Counted from the first letter of the stretch, positions 47,164 through 60,500 are shown. The stretch: 64,000 nt of DNA from Diplosphaera chodatii (GCA_032358165.1 JAALGY010000032.1:2790001-2854000); one strand, 5' to 3'. Numbers and translations are program-made. The notes: generated from the sequence alone by a model not told the origin.

Positions 47164-50100
47164 TCACACGACAGCTTTCTGACCACGGATCACGATGCAG
47201 CGCGTCGGTCCCAAGGTGTCAGCCCGACTCTTTCCAGGTAGCTCATCTGCATTGGCACGCAGTACCATGTGCTCAGCGTTTGATGCAGGGTGGGGCACTT
47301 GGTTCAGTTGGGGCCGTGGCAGCAGTGACGCCGCGATAAGATGCACCTTGTCCCAGCGGATGCCAAGCCAGTCGACGTCCAAGATACCGCCGGTGTCGCC
47401 TGAGTTCATGTTCCAGGACCACCTGCGCACCACCCGGTAGGGTGACCTTTTCCCGCATCGTCAAGAGCAGGGATACACCAAAGTCATGAAACTGCAAACC
47501 CCAAACCTGACGCATGAGCTGACGTGTGCTCACCAGAACCAGCTGCCAATTGCATTGTGAAGGCCGTCATTGCCAGCGCCAACATTGTTCATGTACGCAG
47601 TCATATCGTTCAGCCACTGCAGCATCGGATGCACTGACTTTGTCAGACACCCTTGGTCGCACTGCACATGGACTGCTGGTCTGTGCCGTTGCATGAAAAG
47701 AGCAGCTATACGGCACACACCGTGATGTCACGCGAGTCTTTCAAGGCACTTCCCCATTCGCCGTACACCACAGGGAACACCTGGCAGTCTCCTGCGGTCG
47801 TGCGCATGCAGCCATCGCAGCATTCAACGACAATATACAGAGCCCGCTCACAGTCAGCGATGCACGCAACCACTTCCACGCTGCGCATCGCACCATTGAA
47901 ACAGTAGCCGCGCTTGTTCAGGTAGCCGTGGGACAGGGACAGGCGAGGGAACAAGCCATTGCCCGCATTGTTTTCCCTGGTCGACTGCAGGTGCAAGATG
48001 GTTGCGTTCAAACAGCAGGATGAGCGAGGTGGAACATCAGCAATGCGCGCCCAGTGAAGCAGACACTGCACCACAGACGTCCCCCTGCTTATCGGCTCTC
48101 TGTACCTTTGAGATGCTGGGAGGGTACACATGAACGCCAACGATAACCTGGCGTCGGTATGGCTTCTTGAGCAGCTGCTGGAAGAAAGGGTTTGGGTCCG
48201 ACAGCTTCTTGTTTGCAATGACGGTTGCATCGGTGATGAGGCCATCGCCCCAGTTCAGGCTGCCATAGTTTTGCTGTCCCAGGCCCTCAATCATCATGAT
48301 GGATGCTGCAGTGCAAACATCCGAGTTAGTTGCAGCCATGCTTTAAACCCTGCAACATGACATCACTGACATGCACCCACCACCAGCACGGCACACCAAG
48401 AGACATGGCGCAACAGGCGATGCTCAACCTGGTGTGCAGTGGCACCTGGGTTGACTGCGTAGATGGCGTCAAAGGACTTCAGGTAAAGGTCACGCATCCC
48501 GGGCTTGCCACTCTTCGGCTCGAAGGCCAGGCCGAAGGCATCAGGCTCATTCAGCACATCGTATATCACACGGTTAGCCACCCTGGAGTCAGCATTGACG
48601 GCCTTGGCTATGCGTGTCCAGGCCTGCAAGGGAATTGTACCGATCTGAGTACTCGTTTGGCTGACAGAGTTGATGCCGCCACCTTGCAGGTCTTCGTGAA
48701 CCTGCTCAGCCAGAACAGCTCCTGGTGACCGGACTCAAGCTCACCTGCAGCCACCCTGCAGTGTTCTCAACAGCTGTTGTGTCGAAGTTGATCTGGTTGT
48801 CCAGCAGGACGTAGATGCCATTGCGCGCCAGGAACTGGACGACGTACATGAAGCGGTTGAACACGCTGTCAGCCGGCAGGTAGGAGTTGCACACCCCGCT
48901 GTTGCCGCCGGTGGGTGGCGCTGGCAGCTCCACCGCAATCCTTGCTGCAGATGACGTAGCAGTGCATCGTGAATATCAGCACGGAACCATGCAGCAGCAC
49001 GAGGGTTCCTTCCAGGCTGTTCCATCGTGCTGCCATCAGCACGATGGAACAGCCTGCCACAAGAACAAGTGAATCATGTGGGACGGTGCATGGGCTGTGA
49101 CATTGTGATAAGGAGTGACACTTGCGCTCAGCACTTGGTGGTGCTTACATGTCGCACGGGGTGCAGGCGCCACTGTGGCAGCAGGTGCCGCCACACGGGA
49201 GGCTGCTGATGCGGCTGCAGGACAGCGGCCACAGCTGCTGTTGCAGAACCCCTTCATGAAGGCCTGGTTGCACTTGCCAAATGCCTTCTGCTGAGCGCAG
49301 GTGTAGTCCTTGGATGGCGCCACATCAGCACACCTCGCTGGAGCTTTTGGCGCTGCTGCACAGCACGCCACACGAGAACTCGTTGGACGTCAACGTGTGG
49401 TGACCGCTCACAGTGGTTTGATGTCATGGTTTCACAATTTTCAAGTAGCTCGGCCGCGGACAGCATGTACCTGTGGGGCGGGCGGCTGTCAAGCCACACC
49501 GGCCACAGCTCTTGTTGCAGTACCCCTTCAGGAATGATGCATTGCATTTGCCAAAGGCCTTCTGCTGGGCGCATGTGTAGTCCTTTGACGGCGCCACATC
49601 TGTACAAGTTGCCGCTGCAGTGCACACAACATCGGTAGCGGTCTTATGCTGCTGAACACATCGATGGGGTTGAGAGCACTTCTTGCAGTTGCAGTGGCTG
49701 GTCAGCGCATGCAAGCTCACGTCTTGGCGCGGGTCTGGGCGTCGCACCTACTGGGGTGGCACAGCGGCCACATGTGACCTTGCAGTAGCCGGCCATGAAG
49801 GCTGCGTTGCACTTGCCGAAAGCCTTCTGCTGTTTGCAAGTGTACTTTGCACCAGCGCCGGCGGGCGGAGCAACATCCACGCATGCAGCCTCTGCGTTCA
49901 TAGACACTTCAGCAGATCATCGTACCCAGTACAGCATATGCATATGGTGCATCACGGGGCGGGAGTGCTTCAGCAGATCGCATGCAAGACTCACCCACGC
50001 CAGCAGTGTCTTGGCGTGCGGTGGTACAGCGCCCGCAACTGGCATCACAGAAGCCGACCATGAAGTCGGCACCGCACTTGCCAAAGTCCCTCTGCTGTGC

Positions 50101-52605
50101 GCAGGTGAAGTTGCCAGGCAGCGGGATGTCGATGCAGGCTGCAAACACAACAAGTACAACGTTGCCAGAGGTGTGCCTGGTCTCAAGAATTGTCGTCACG
50201 CCGTGCCAAACGCAGTCTGGCACTGATGGCATGGAGAGTCTTTTGGGCAGCATGAAGTGGACGACACACCCATATCGATTGTGGCAGCGGCGCAGCGACC
50301 ACAGCTTTTGTTGCAAAACCCCTTCATGAAAGCGGCATCGCACTTGCCAAACGCCTTCTGCTCTGCACAAGTGTAATCACTCGAGGGCGCATCATCCGTA
50401 CAGGTTCCTGCGGCGTGGGTCACGAGCTGTGTTACAATCGGAGCACTGACCCACGTTTCACAGATAGATGTTCTAGCGTCTGTGCAGAATGCTGACCTTC
50501 AGCGCTGCACCGCCCGCAGCTCAAATTGCAAAAGCCCTTCATGAACGGCTCGGAGCACAGCCCCAGCGCCAGCTCCTGCTCGCAGGTGAAGTCCGTGGTT
50601 GGCGGCACATCACCACAGGTGCCTGCAGCGCAGAAGGAGAGACGCCTGACTGGGAACTGCATGCGCTGTACTACCTGGCGTGGTTCAGCTGCAGTTGCAC
50701 TTTATGCCTACATCTAGGCTTAGACAGACAGCCGGCCACCTGGCTGGCCATCTTGCAGCAGACGACGCCCTGTGCTCGGGCGGGTCACGCTTTGTAGCAC
50801 CTGGGCGCTGGTCACTGTCTTGCAGGTAGCCGTGCACGACCTGTGGGGACACAGAAGAAGCCACACGTCATGTCCATGCTGGCCCACTTTGGCAGACCAT
50901 GGTGCTCATGGCGCATCTGTTTGACACAGAGCACAGCTCGACTCGGTTGTCTGACGCTGTCAACACACAGAGCATCAGGAAGCAGTGACAGGGCACCACA
51001 CACTTCGGTGACAAGTTGAACAGGTCCTTCATGCTGAAGGGCAGCCGCACGGCGTTGAAGCCCAGCAGCCGGATGCGCTGCGTGATGGTCGCCAGGTCGC
51101 GCTGCAGCTTGCCGCCATCCGCCCACAGCCCCTCTGGCATCGTGATGCCATCCTGCCGCCACAGCCAGAGCTCCTCCGTCATTGGTACGGTTGCTTTTGA
51201 TGCATACGTTTGCCAGCATGCACCTTTTCAGTGCGCTGTACATGATGTGCATCAACAGCAAGCGTGGGATGGGGTCACACGCACATCGAAGCCGAACCAA
51301 TTGACGCCCTTCAGCTGCAGGGCGTTGCCATCGACACCGATGATCTGGGGCCCCAGCAGCCGGATGGGCTTCTCGGTGGCCTCTGCCCCGCCGTCACCAG
51401 CGCCCGGTGCGGCGGGGAAGGCGGCGCCGCCGACATTGACCAGGATGCACTTGCGGCCGTTCTGAAAGATGGACTGTGGCGCCAAGTCAGCTCCTGTGGA
51501 GGCAAACAATCTTGGTGCGCAGCACTTGTTTGTGTACATCACTATGCATACATGTACACATTCCTGCACATCCAGTGCCGCTGTGATCTGTTGGGCTCAT
51601 CCTGCCACCTCTCACACCTGCGTCGGCTTCAACAATCAGTGTGACGGGCACAGAGCTCTGGCCGTTGCTGGGCACGGTGCCAGCATTGACGGTGCCCTGT
51701 ATGATGCGCTGCACCGCGATGGTGACATCGATGTTGAACGAGTCCACCAGGTTGCGGTACGCGCTGTTGATGATGGTCAGTGACCACGGCGATACAACAT
51801 CTGTTGAGTCCCTGCACCAAAGGTGTGACACTCGCCTGAGCACCTGTACACTGCATCGTGACTTCATGCATTCATATGAAGGCAAGGCTCATCGTGACAC
51901 TGCAAGCGTGCCCCAGCAAGGTATAATATGGTCAATAACCTCGGGTGCTGCGCACATCCAAGCATCGGGTGGCCAATGTGCAGTGATCAGCGCGGCACAC
52001 CAGTTTGTGAAGATGAGGTTCAGCACGGTGGCGACCAGGCCCCCGGTGGTGTTGTACGGCGCGGACAGCTGCACGGTGACCTCGCACTGGGGCACCGTGC
52101 CGTCCGACTCCACGATGCCCTCAGCTGAGCTGGTCAGCTCGTTGGGGTCCTTGCGCCCCGGGAAGGTGGTGTTGGTCGTCCATGGGAAGCCACCAAAGCC
52201 CGTCTGCACTGAGATAGCCCACATCACCCGCGCAATATGTGGGAGATACCCAGCTGTATGACATCGCCGTCAGCTCGTCGACAGCTTGTTCGGCTCATTG
52301 CCGCACAAAGGCGCATACAAACTCACCGTCTGTGATCCGCCTGCAGCGCTGGCAGTGGCGTTGACACTTGCCAGGAAGGCCTGCTGCACCAGCTGTGGCT
52401 GCCCACTGCTGCCTGACTCGACTGCCGCCACTGTCAGCTGGCTCAGCTCAATCGTCTCCGAGGTGTTTGCAGCTGTTGTGCCGAATGCAGCAGGCGACGA
52501 TGGCGGCGGCGGCGGAGCCGCTGCTGGTTGGCTGCCGACCAAGGCAGCCGCGCCTGCGAGCAGCAGTGCCACCAGACACCTGTGCTGCATGCGCCTGCGA
52601 GCCAT
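47164..52605 (-). CDS. Secreted GH5 cellulase with CBM-like domain and six ShK domains inserted in the catalytic domain
   Basis: Nineteen exons: 52327-52605, 52001-52203, 51618-51811, 51285-51493, 51004-51152, 50740-50840, 50497-50622, 50270-50407, 49995-50138, 49721-49891, 49471-49614, 49149-49352, 48745-48944, 48446-48623, 48106-48305, 47894-47984, 47721-47791, 47534-47661, 47164-47422; 1062 aa. Signal peptide (CLVALLLAGAAALVGS), CBM2-like region (~160-225: SPWSLTIINSAYRNL), GH5 start LKGVNWFGFD (~286-295), GFNAVRLPFSMKDLF. ShK repeats fill ~380-687. GH5 then resumes (FLARNGIYVLLDNQ) with acid/base Glu near 780 (DVLNEPD), nucleophile Glu near 922 (YGEWGS) and WNMNSGDTGG. Likely a beta-glucan hydrolase secreted to the wall or medium. 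The CBM assignment is tentative. Confidence 0.88.
49013..49056. repeat. Perfect 20-bp inverted repeat in a GH5-gene intron
   Basis: Arms 49013-49032 and 49037-49056 are exact reverse complements around the 4-nt spacer ccat. The repeat lies in intron 48945-49148 of the GH5 gene. As RNA it would form a 20-bp stem. Function unknown. Confidence 0.85.
49149..50622 (-). repeat. Tandem array of six ShK-domain exons
   Basis: Exons 50497-50622, 50270-50407, 49995-50138, 49721-49891, 49471-49614 and 49149-49352 each encode one six-cysteine ShK module, in the pattern C..DYTC..KAFGKC..FMKGFC..SCGRC. Every exon begins with two bases and ends with one base of a split codon (phase 1-1). They can therefore be added or removed without frame change. 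The last two modules share DVAPSKDYTCAQQKAFGKCN, pointing to recent duplication. The ShK name comes from an anemone peptide; here it is a domain of an enzyme. Confidence 0.88.
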
Positions 52606-53659
52606 CAGCCTGCACAAACACAGTGCATTGCAGCAACCTCAGCCGGAGTATCTCAGCGTGCTGGCTGTCCGTGGCTTCTGCAAGCATGAACCGCCGCAGC
52701 GCATGGCTCTGCAGCATGCCGTTCATCCGGTATGGTCTGCCGTCGAACGTGGCCACATGTCACTGGGACAGATCAGGAGATCATGAGCAGCTGCATCGCC
52801 AGCACGGACAACGTCTGCGTGTGCATGTTGCATGGGGATTCCAGCAGGCTGACTAAGGGGCGATGCTGGCAGTTGCAGCACGTCCCGCAAACGTTTGTCA
52901 GCTTTGACGGCAGCAGTTTCGACGACAAATGTGGGCTTAATGCTTAATGACAGGTCCAAAATGCTGACTGCGGGCAACTGTGTGCCACAGGGGCCTGTCG
53001 GCTCAGCCAAGACTTTTCCTCCGGGCTCAACGGCGCATGACACGCGCAGCGCTCGTCTCGGATGCAGCGTACGATCATCAGCACGCAGTATAGAAGCATA
53101 TACCTGCACGTGGATCCCACTCGCGCTCAAGCTATGACAAACTGTGAGGCGGCAAGTTGTCGGAACCCGTGAAAACCTGACGCAAGACAGATCGCATTAG
53201 CGGCTGCGGTATGGGGCCGGCAGGCACTTGCGGGCAACAAGCAACTACTCGCTTGATCGTTGCTTGAGCTGTTTCGGCAAGTCAAAGGCAGCGGGCGGCA
53301 CCCGTGCTTGATCATTGACCTTCTGTAGTACAAAGCTGTAAGCTAGCTGCAAAGGTCTGCAACGAGGGGGTGCACGCCTGCCAGCACAAAACCAACGGCA
53401 CCAGCCTGCGCTAACCGATCAAAGCTTCACGGATGAAGGAACAGCTAGCTGCATGGTTTGAGCTTCACACGACATTCAGCCTTCTTGCAAGTGCATGCTC
53501 TGCCACGTGCAACGATAAAGAAGCGTGCAACTGTCTTGTGTCACCGGAAGGTCAACACAATTAGCTGGTGTGCATCAAATCTCTCAATTATTGGAGAGCA
53601 AAGGCATGCCCACAACTTCTCGCTCTGAACTCTGAGTGCACCAAGCCGAATTGAACCCC
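52606..53659. other. Intergenic, GH5 upstream / SulP downstream
   Basis: 1054 bp, the longest gap. A 135-aa minus-strand frame (52723-53130) and an overlapping one (52448-52756) could be upstream exons or chance. Neither shows a family motif or good splice partners. Confidence 0.4.
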
Positions 53660-56600
53660 TCATGCCAGTGCAGCTTCCAGGGCCATCTGTCGTGAGGCAT
53701 CAGGGGCGATGGCCATCTGATCCTGCATGCCCAGCCGCGAAAACATGGCCATCACCCGACCCGACGCTCCGCATACAAAGAACCGCTTGCCAGACGCCAC
53801 TGCCTTTGCCAGCATTTCCTCAATGGCCAGCGCCGCCGTGTCGTCCACTACGTCCACCTGAAAAGCACGGCAACCACAAACCTTGCTGTCACACGCCTCT
53901 GCTCAACGCTAAATACGCATGGTTCACATGGTAAGTATGCTTACATCGCTGGTCAGCATGTGCCAGCACCATGTACGGATGGGTGGCGGCCCCACCTCGG
54001 TCACGTCCAGGATCACTGCGTCGTACTTCTCAATCGCAGGCACCACCTTGCGCAGCAGGCCATTGGCGGCAGCAAAAGCAAATGAATCCTGTGACAAGCA
54101 CCATTCGCATGACTCAGAGCGTGTTGCACCCGATGCGCTGCGGGAACAGCGATGGCATTGACGACAGCATTGGGCTGCATGGCACGATGCACGTGTTTCA
54201 GGGGAAGCGCACCTCCAGCATGAAGAAGCCCAGGCGGCCGCCGGACTGTGCCAGCAGGCCCGCCTCCTCCGAGGTGAGCTCACCCAGCGGGGCGGACGCG
54301 CGGTCCGACGCTGAGTCGATCAGGCTGCAGTGGCTGAGCTGCACCGCGGCCGTATCTTTCACGTACAGCACCGACATCAGCGCGCAGCCGACTGCCACCG
54401 CGACAATGAGGTCCACGAAGACCGCGAGACCGAGCACCAGTGCCTGCGAGGGTACATGAGCAAAGCCGAGGTTATTCGTCTGTGCTTGCCACGTCTGCAA
54501 GCTGATGCAGCATGCAAAGTGAGCTGCGTACCATGACAGCAACGGATGTGTTGGGCAGCTGATGTAGGCGCCTGATGTATGGCCAGTCCAGCACGTCCCA
54601 CCCAGACTTCATCAGCAAGCCTGCAGATGGTAAAACGTTCATGTCACGAAATGCAGTGCACCTGATGTCGCAGGCAGGATAGCAAAACGTAACATGGAGA
54701 GCAAGCAGCCAGCACATCCAGGGGGAGCGAGGCGCACCTCCCAGGGATGCGAGCGGGATGAAGGAGGCATAGCGGCCCAACCCCGCGACGGTCGCGAGCA
54801 GCACCACAGAGTGCAGCGCTCCCGACAGCGGCGTGCGGCCGCCGGCGCGCACATTCACCACCGTGCGCACAGTGGCCCCCGCCCCAGCCACGCCGCCAAA
54901 CAGCCCCGAAAGCGCATTGCCAATGCCCTGGCCTGTCTCACAGCCAGACCGTATCTGATGCAGCCAACTCGATGTAGCACGCTCTGTGTCCTTCACAGTC
55001 CGACAACCAGTGTATGCAACACGTGCACCTGCAGGCTGATCACAAGATGATCTTGTCTGTGCATATGCAGTTTGATGAAAAACACACCCCGAAGCTCCTT
55101 GTCGCTGTCGTGGAAGTCCGACGTCAAAGAGTCCGCGACCAGTGAGGTCAGCAGGCTATCGATGGCACCCAACACGGCCAGTACAACTGCAGGGGCAAAT
55201 GCCATTTGTGAACATGCAGCTGCTTCATGCTAGGCAGCCGCGCACGGGAGCACAACAGCAGGCTCTGTCAAGACATGTTGTTTCATTTGGCGGGCTCACC
55301 TGCTGATGCAATCATTGACGGCAAGAACTCAAGAGGGAAAGCCGGCAACCTTGGCATCGGCATGCCAGAAGGGATCGCTCCCAGTGTTGGGAGATCTGCA
55401 GGGCAAAAATTGAATGCATCGCATCACTGGGTTGCCATGCCAGCACTTTCAAATAGCAGCACAAGGGTGCGGCAAGTCGCCAAACATGTGCATGTTTACC
55501 CCTACACACTTGATTTGGTGTAGATTGATGTCATTGTGCCTGCCACCAACCCCAGCAGTGACCCTGGCACAAAGCGGGTGATTGCCGCGGGCGTGAATAA
55601 GCTGCACATCAGCGAGACGCCGCCAACAAGTAACGCCTGCGTGTTGATGTTCGCCACCCACCCAGCGGCATGCTGGATTGCAGCCTGCAAATTATGACAA
55701 TACCAAGGCCGTCGAGCACTCCCTGTGCTGCCAACGTTGAATATAGGAAGCATCCTATCAGCATCCATACCAGGGTAGATGGTGCAGGTGAATGACCAAG
55801 CAGGGTGGGCCACTGCGTGCTGAGAATGATGCACCTGCAAACAGAACAGCACAGAGCTTCTGTGACTTTGGGATGATGACTGCTGCCGACACTAGGCCTC
55901 GTTCTGGCCCAAACGTTGTGTGTTGCATGAATTCTCTGCGCAAATCAAAGTTGTGCACCCAATGCCTGTCATGAACCCGGAAGTGACGGGCCTTGGGACC
56001 AGCTGGATATATGTCCCAAGCCGCAGCCAGCCTAGCAACATCTGGATGAATCCTGCTAGCATGATAACCGAGAACACAAGGCTTTGCTGGCCGACAGCTG
56101 CATATTTGGCCACAATGCCCTGCAGGTTCCATGATGAGACGTTGGACACACGCTTGACTGTGGCAAGTGCACAAAAAGGTCCGATGCTGCAGTGCTCACC
56201 GCAACTGTGACCGTCATTGGGGCCGTGGGACCGCTGATCTGGCTGGGAGTGCCTGCAGCAGGCAAACAGTTTCCGCATCTAAGGGCAGTCAGAAGCGTGC
56301 AGCGCCATAGAATGTTCAGGTGTGGAGCCCAGGGGTCAATCAGCTCATTGCAGCATGCATGCATATTGTCATCCGCACCACCAAAGATGGCCGCAAAGAA
56401 GCCAACGAATATGCTGCCATACAGCCCTGCAAGTGGTCCAAGCCCTGCAGACGTGCAGCGTGTCAGCTGAACATTGCTCTGTGGCCTGCCACCGCTGCAG
56501 TAAGTTTGGTGAAGTAAACCGTGGGGACAGCTGTCCGCTGCCAACCATCACCTGATGCAACCCCAAAGGCTAGTGCTAGCGGCAGAGCGACAATGGCGGT

Positions 56601-56834
56601 CGTTAGACCGCCGAAGACATCATTCATCAGGGGACTTCGCTGTGCTGCGCCATCATCTATGCTCTGCGTGCTTACTGCCGCAGCACCCGCTGATGCGCTT
56701 GCACATACGTGCAGAAGCTGCCGCCGCTGTGCACGAGGGCCAGACCGGCTGCAATTCATGCCTGCGTATGAGTGCGCTTGCTGGCGCAGGCGTGATCGCT
56801 GCAGTCGCTGTCTGTGCTGCACACAGCGTGGCAT
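53660..56834 (-). CDS. SulP/SLC26 anion transporter with STAS domain, predicted plastid
   Basis: Membrane transporter for sulfate, bicarbonate or a similar anion. Thirteen exons: 56552-56834, 56379-56444, 56200-56252, 55959-56119, 55771-55834, 55510-55684, 55300-55395, 55088-55186, 54738-54932, 54532-54620, 54213-54443, 53996-54088, 53660-53857; 600 aa. An Arg/Gln/Ser-rich start resembles a transit peptide. DVFGGLTTAIVALPLALAFG then opens the SulP core. Blocks include GLYGSIFVGFFAAIFGG, TPSQISGPTAPMTV, FVPGSLLGLVAG, AIPSGMPMPRLP, GAIDSLLTSLVADSLT and GQGIGNALSGLFGG. The C-terminal STAS domain contains DAVILDVTE and VDDTAALAIEEML. The short form with this opening resembles cyanobacterial BicA, but substrate is not readable. 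The start may be 56924. Confidence 0.9.
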
Positions 56835-57519
56835 GCATGCAGGCGTTTCAGGTTTGCTGAGACGGTGCGACACGGGAACCAGCCCTAGCTCTGGCACTGA
56901 GGATGTCATCATGTCAGGCAACATTCACCAGTCAAACAATGTACGAAAGTATCACGGCTTTTGCAGCAAAGAACCAAAATTGATGTAGCAGCGTGGGTTC
57001 AAATGCGTATCAAATTACGTGCGCGGAACACAATCACGCAGGTGACCATGCACAGAGTAAGACTATTGTTATAATCTGTTGCAGTCGTGGAGTCAAGCTT
57101 GTCTCCGTGCGCTGCATGCACATCAGATCTCGCCACCTCTGGATCGTCGAGTTTGTTGGCAACTTGGACTCCCCCCTTGCCTTTCAGCTCCAGACGGAAG
57201 CCCCCACTCTGCAGACCTGCCAGTCGCGGCCCCTACTGACCGAGCCAGCGCTTGCGAGCCAATAGCATCTTCCCACACGACCATCTGAACGTCTCGCACG
57301 TTGACGAAGACGTGTGGTAACACCATACTGATATACGCATTGCGCAGCCGACGCTGCCTACCTGCCAGCAACGGCTGCTTGGTGTTTAGGGCTTGCTGCT
57401 CTGGGCACACCCCAACAACAGCCAGCCGCACGCTCAGTGTCTGGAATATCCTCACGGTACAATCGTCATATGAGCTGCTGAATCACTGAGAAGCTCCGCG
57501 GGCGCTGTCACTGCCCAGG
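56835..57519. promoter_or_regulatory. Divergent region SulP / PEPC
   Basis: 685 bp between opposite starts. No defined element recognised; promoter role from position. Confidence 0.35.
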
Positions 57520-60500
57520 ATGGCGACCACGCCCATTCAGGCCAACATCAACAGCCTCCAGCGAACGGGTGGAGGCTACACGGCTGGCCACAACCCGAGC
57601 CTGGCACCGCTATCGCTGTTTGCATCTGGAGGTACGGTGGATATGGGGCGATCATTCTCAAAGTCAGCCGCTGAGCCAGCAAGGGTGCGAGGACTGCAGC
57701 TGCTTGCCGCATGTCTCATGAAGCTACATGTGCTGCAGGGCTGCACTCTGCCGATGAGGGCGCCTTCCTGCTCAAGGAGGATGACTCGCTGTTGCGACAC
57801 ACGTTCTTCTCGATCCTGCGGCACCACCATCCCGACATTGCTTCGAAGGTGCCGCCAGTGATGTGCATGAAGAGTGAGATGTTGTGCATGCACCTTACTA
57901 CATGTACTGCTGTCACAAACGGTAATGAAGTACTCGTGCATGATGATTGAGCTTGAAAGATGAAATTGGTGTGGGTATCTGCAGGTGGATCAGATCTATG
58001 CGCTCAGCCAGCAGAGCGCCATGAGCAATACATCAGCAGACTTCAAGAGGCTTGAGAGTGTGCTGTCGGACCTTAAGCCCGACGAGCGTGTCCTGGTGAG
58101 CAGTGTAATGCAGCTGTCAATCACCATACCAGATGCCGCATGATGATGATCTGCTGGGCAGTGGACTGCAAAGTCCTGAAAAGACATCATTCACGCAACG
58201 CAGGTAGCCAGCGCCTTCTCACAGATGCTCAACCTGCACAACCTGTCGGAGGAGATCTCCAATGCACAGATCGAGAAGGCGTCTCGCATCGGAGAGGTAG
58301 GGACAGGGTCAAAGCGTCGCACCCTGCGCTGAGCAGTGGTATACACCGTGCCCAGTTTATTACAACCTGCGCGTGTGCAGATCGAGGCATCCACACGGTC
58401 GACAAACAAGTCCTTCAAGAAGCTGGTGGCTGACAAGCTGGCGACCCCAGAGCAGATCTATGAGACCATCTGCAACCAGACTGTGGACCTGGTCTTCACT
58501 GCACACCCCACACAGGTGGTCCTAATCTGGTCTGTGCATGTTGTTCCACATCAAGGCCAGAAGCCATCGCACGCCGCTCATGCACTTGCAGCTGTGGCGC
58601 AAGCCTGCAAGCCTGCACACCACCAGTGCTGACCGCGTGGCCGCGTGTGACAGGCGCTACGGCAGTCGCTGCTGAAGAAGTACAGCCGGGTGCGGAGGGA
58701 CCTGGACAACCTGCACAACTCCCGCATGTCCGCCTACGAGAAGGCGGAGTGCCTGGAGTCCATCCGCGCCCAGATCCAGTCCGCCTGGCGCACCGACGAG
58801 ATCCGGCGCTCCAAGCCTAGCCCCCAGGTGCGCTGTGCATGGCTGCAACAGCTCACCTGCTCACCCTGCAGTATGAGCAGACCTTTGTTCAATCTGCCGA
58901 CCATTCAGACGGCAGTGGAGCATCTTGGCCTTCTGCAGCATTCTGCTGCCATCGCTGATCATGGTGTTGTCATTGATGCCAGGACGAGATGCGGCAGGGG
59001 CTGTCCTACTTCCATGAGACGATCTTCGAGGGGCTGCCCAAGTTCCTGCGGCGCATTGACACAGCCCTAAAGAACATTGGGCAGCCGATGCTGCCACTGG
59101 ACCACTGCCTCTTCAAGTTTGGCAGCTGGTGCGCGCCTGATATTGCCTGATCTGCTTGGCTATGGCATCACGCTGTCGTCAAGTGAATTGTTGAACGAGC
59201 AGCCACTTCTTCATCCAGGATGGGTGGCGATCGGGATGGCAACCCATATGTGACACCGGCGACCACCCGGGATGTGGTGATCACAGCGCGGCTGGCCGCC
59301 ACCAACCTGTACTTCAAGGCGGTGGAGGTGCTCATGTACGAGCTGTCGGTGTGGCGGTGCTCCGACGAGGCCCGGGTGGGCTCATTTGCGCAATGTGAAC
59401 ACATGCTAAAAGTGATGCTACGAGGTGCTGCTGCGCCTGTGGTTGTTCGAAGGTTGTGCAGGCATGAAGTTGAGCACACACTATCTGCATGCCCGCGACT
59501 GCAGGCGCTGGCGCAGCGCATTGTGGCGCGTCAGACGCCGGACGCGCACCTCATCCAGGAGGAGCGCAAGCGCAAGAACTACGCAGACTTCTGGAACGTG
59601 CTGTCTGTGGCGGAGCCATACCGCGTCATCCTGTCGGAGGTCCGAGACCGGCTCTACCACACCAGGTGACCACAACCTGCCTTGGGACGGTGGTCAGTGC
59701 GTTTGGACAGCTTGCATGCCTTGTTGTCTGTCACCACATTGCTGGCACCGTGCAGCAGCATGTGCTGCGGCCTTGCACTGTATTCGCAGGCGTCATGTGC
59801 CTGTGAAGGCCTGATCACTTCCTGCTGCGCTGGGCAGGGAGGTGCTGCACCACTGCCTGGTGCACCCGCACGTGAATGTGAAGGAGTACCTGGAGAACGA
59901 CCCGGAGGCGTACACCAGCAAGGAGGAGTTCCTGAAGCCGCTGACGCTCATCTACCACAGCCTCATCGACAGCGGGGACACCTACATCGCGCACGGCCGC
60001 ATCCTTGACGTCATCCGCCAGGTGCGCAGCCGCCTGCTGTATGATCACGTCAGCTGCACATGGCAGCCGCACAGTGATCCTGCCAGCACCTTCACCTCTG
60101 CCGTCATACAGGTCAGCACCTAGGCACACACCCAGCGGGACACTGATCGCACCATTCTCCAGCAGCCATGCATTGCCGCTCGACCACTGTCAAGACAATA
60201 ACGCAACCATGCGTGCCTCTGCAGGTGACGACATTCGGCATGGGCCTGGTGACGCTGGACTGCCGGCAGGAGAGCTCCAAGCACACGGAGGCGGTGGACA
60301 CCATCACCACCTACCTGGGACTGGGCTCGTACAAGGATTGGGACGAGCAGAAGCGTGTTGACTTCCTGCTGAATGAGCTCACCGGCAAGCGGCCGCTGCT
60401 GCCACCGGGTGAGCATCCACTGCTGTCTGTGTGGCTCGTCTCTCCGCTGTGTCTGCTTGTAGGGTTGGAACGTACACGTGGCAAAAGGTGGTTGCGAAGT

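Noticed and set aside
49149..50622. ShK modules as stand-alone toxin genes
   Set aside because: Each exon lacks its own start and signal peptide and splices in phase into the GH5 enzyme.
52723..53130. 135-aa minus-strand frame upstream of the GH5 gene
   Set aside because: Composition looks protein-like, but there is no motif or phase-compatible junction to the GH5 exons; left undecided rather than called.
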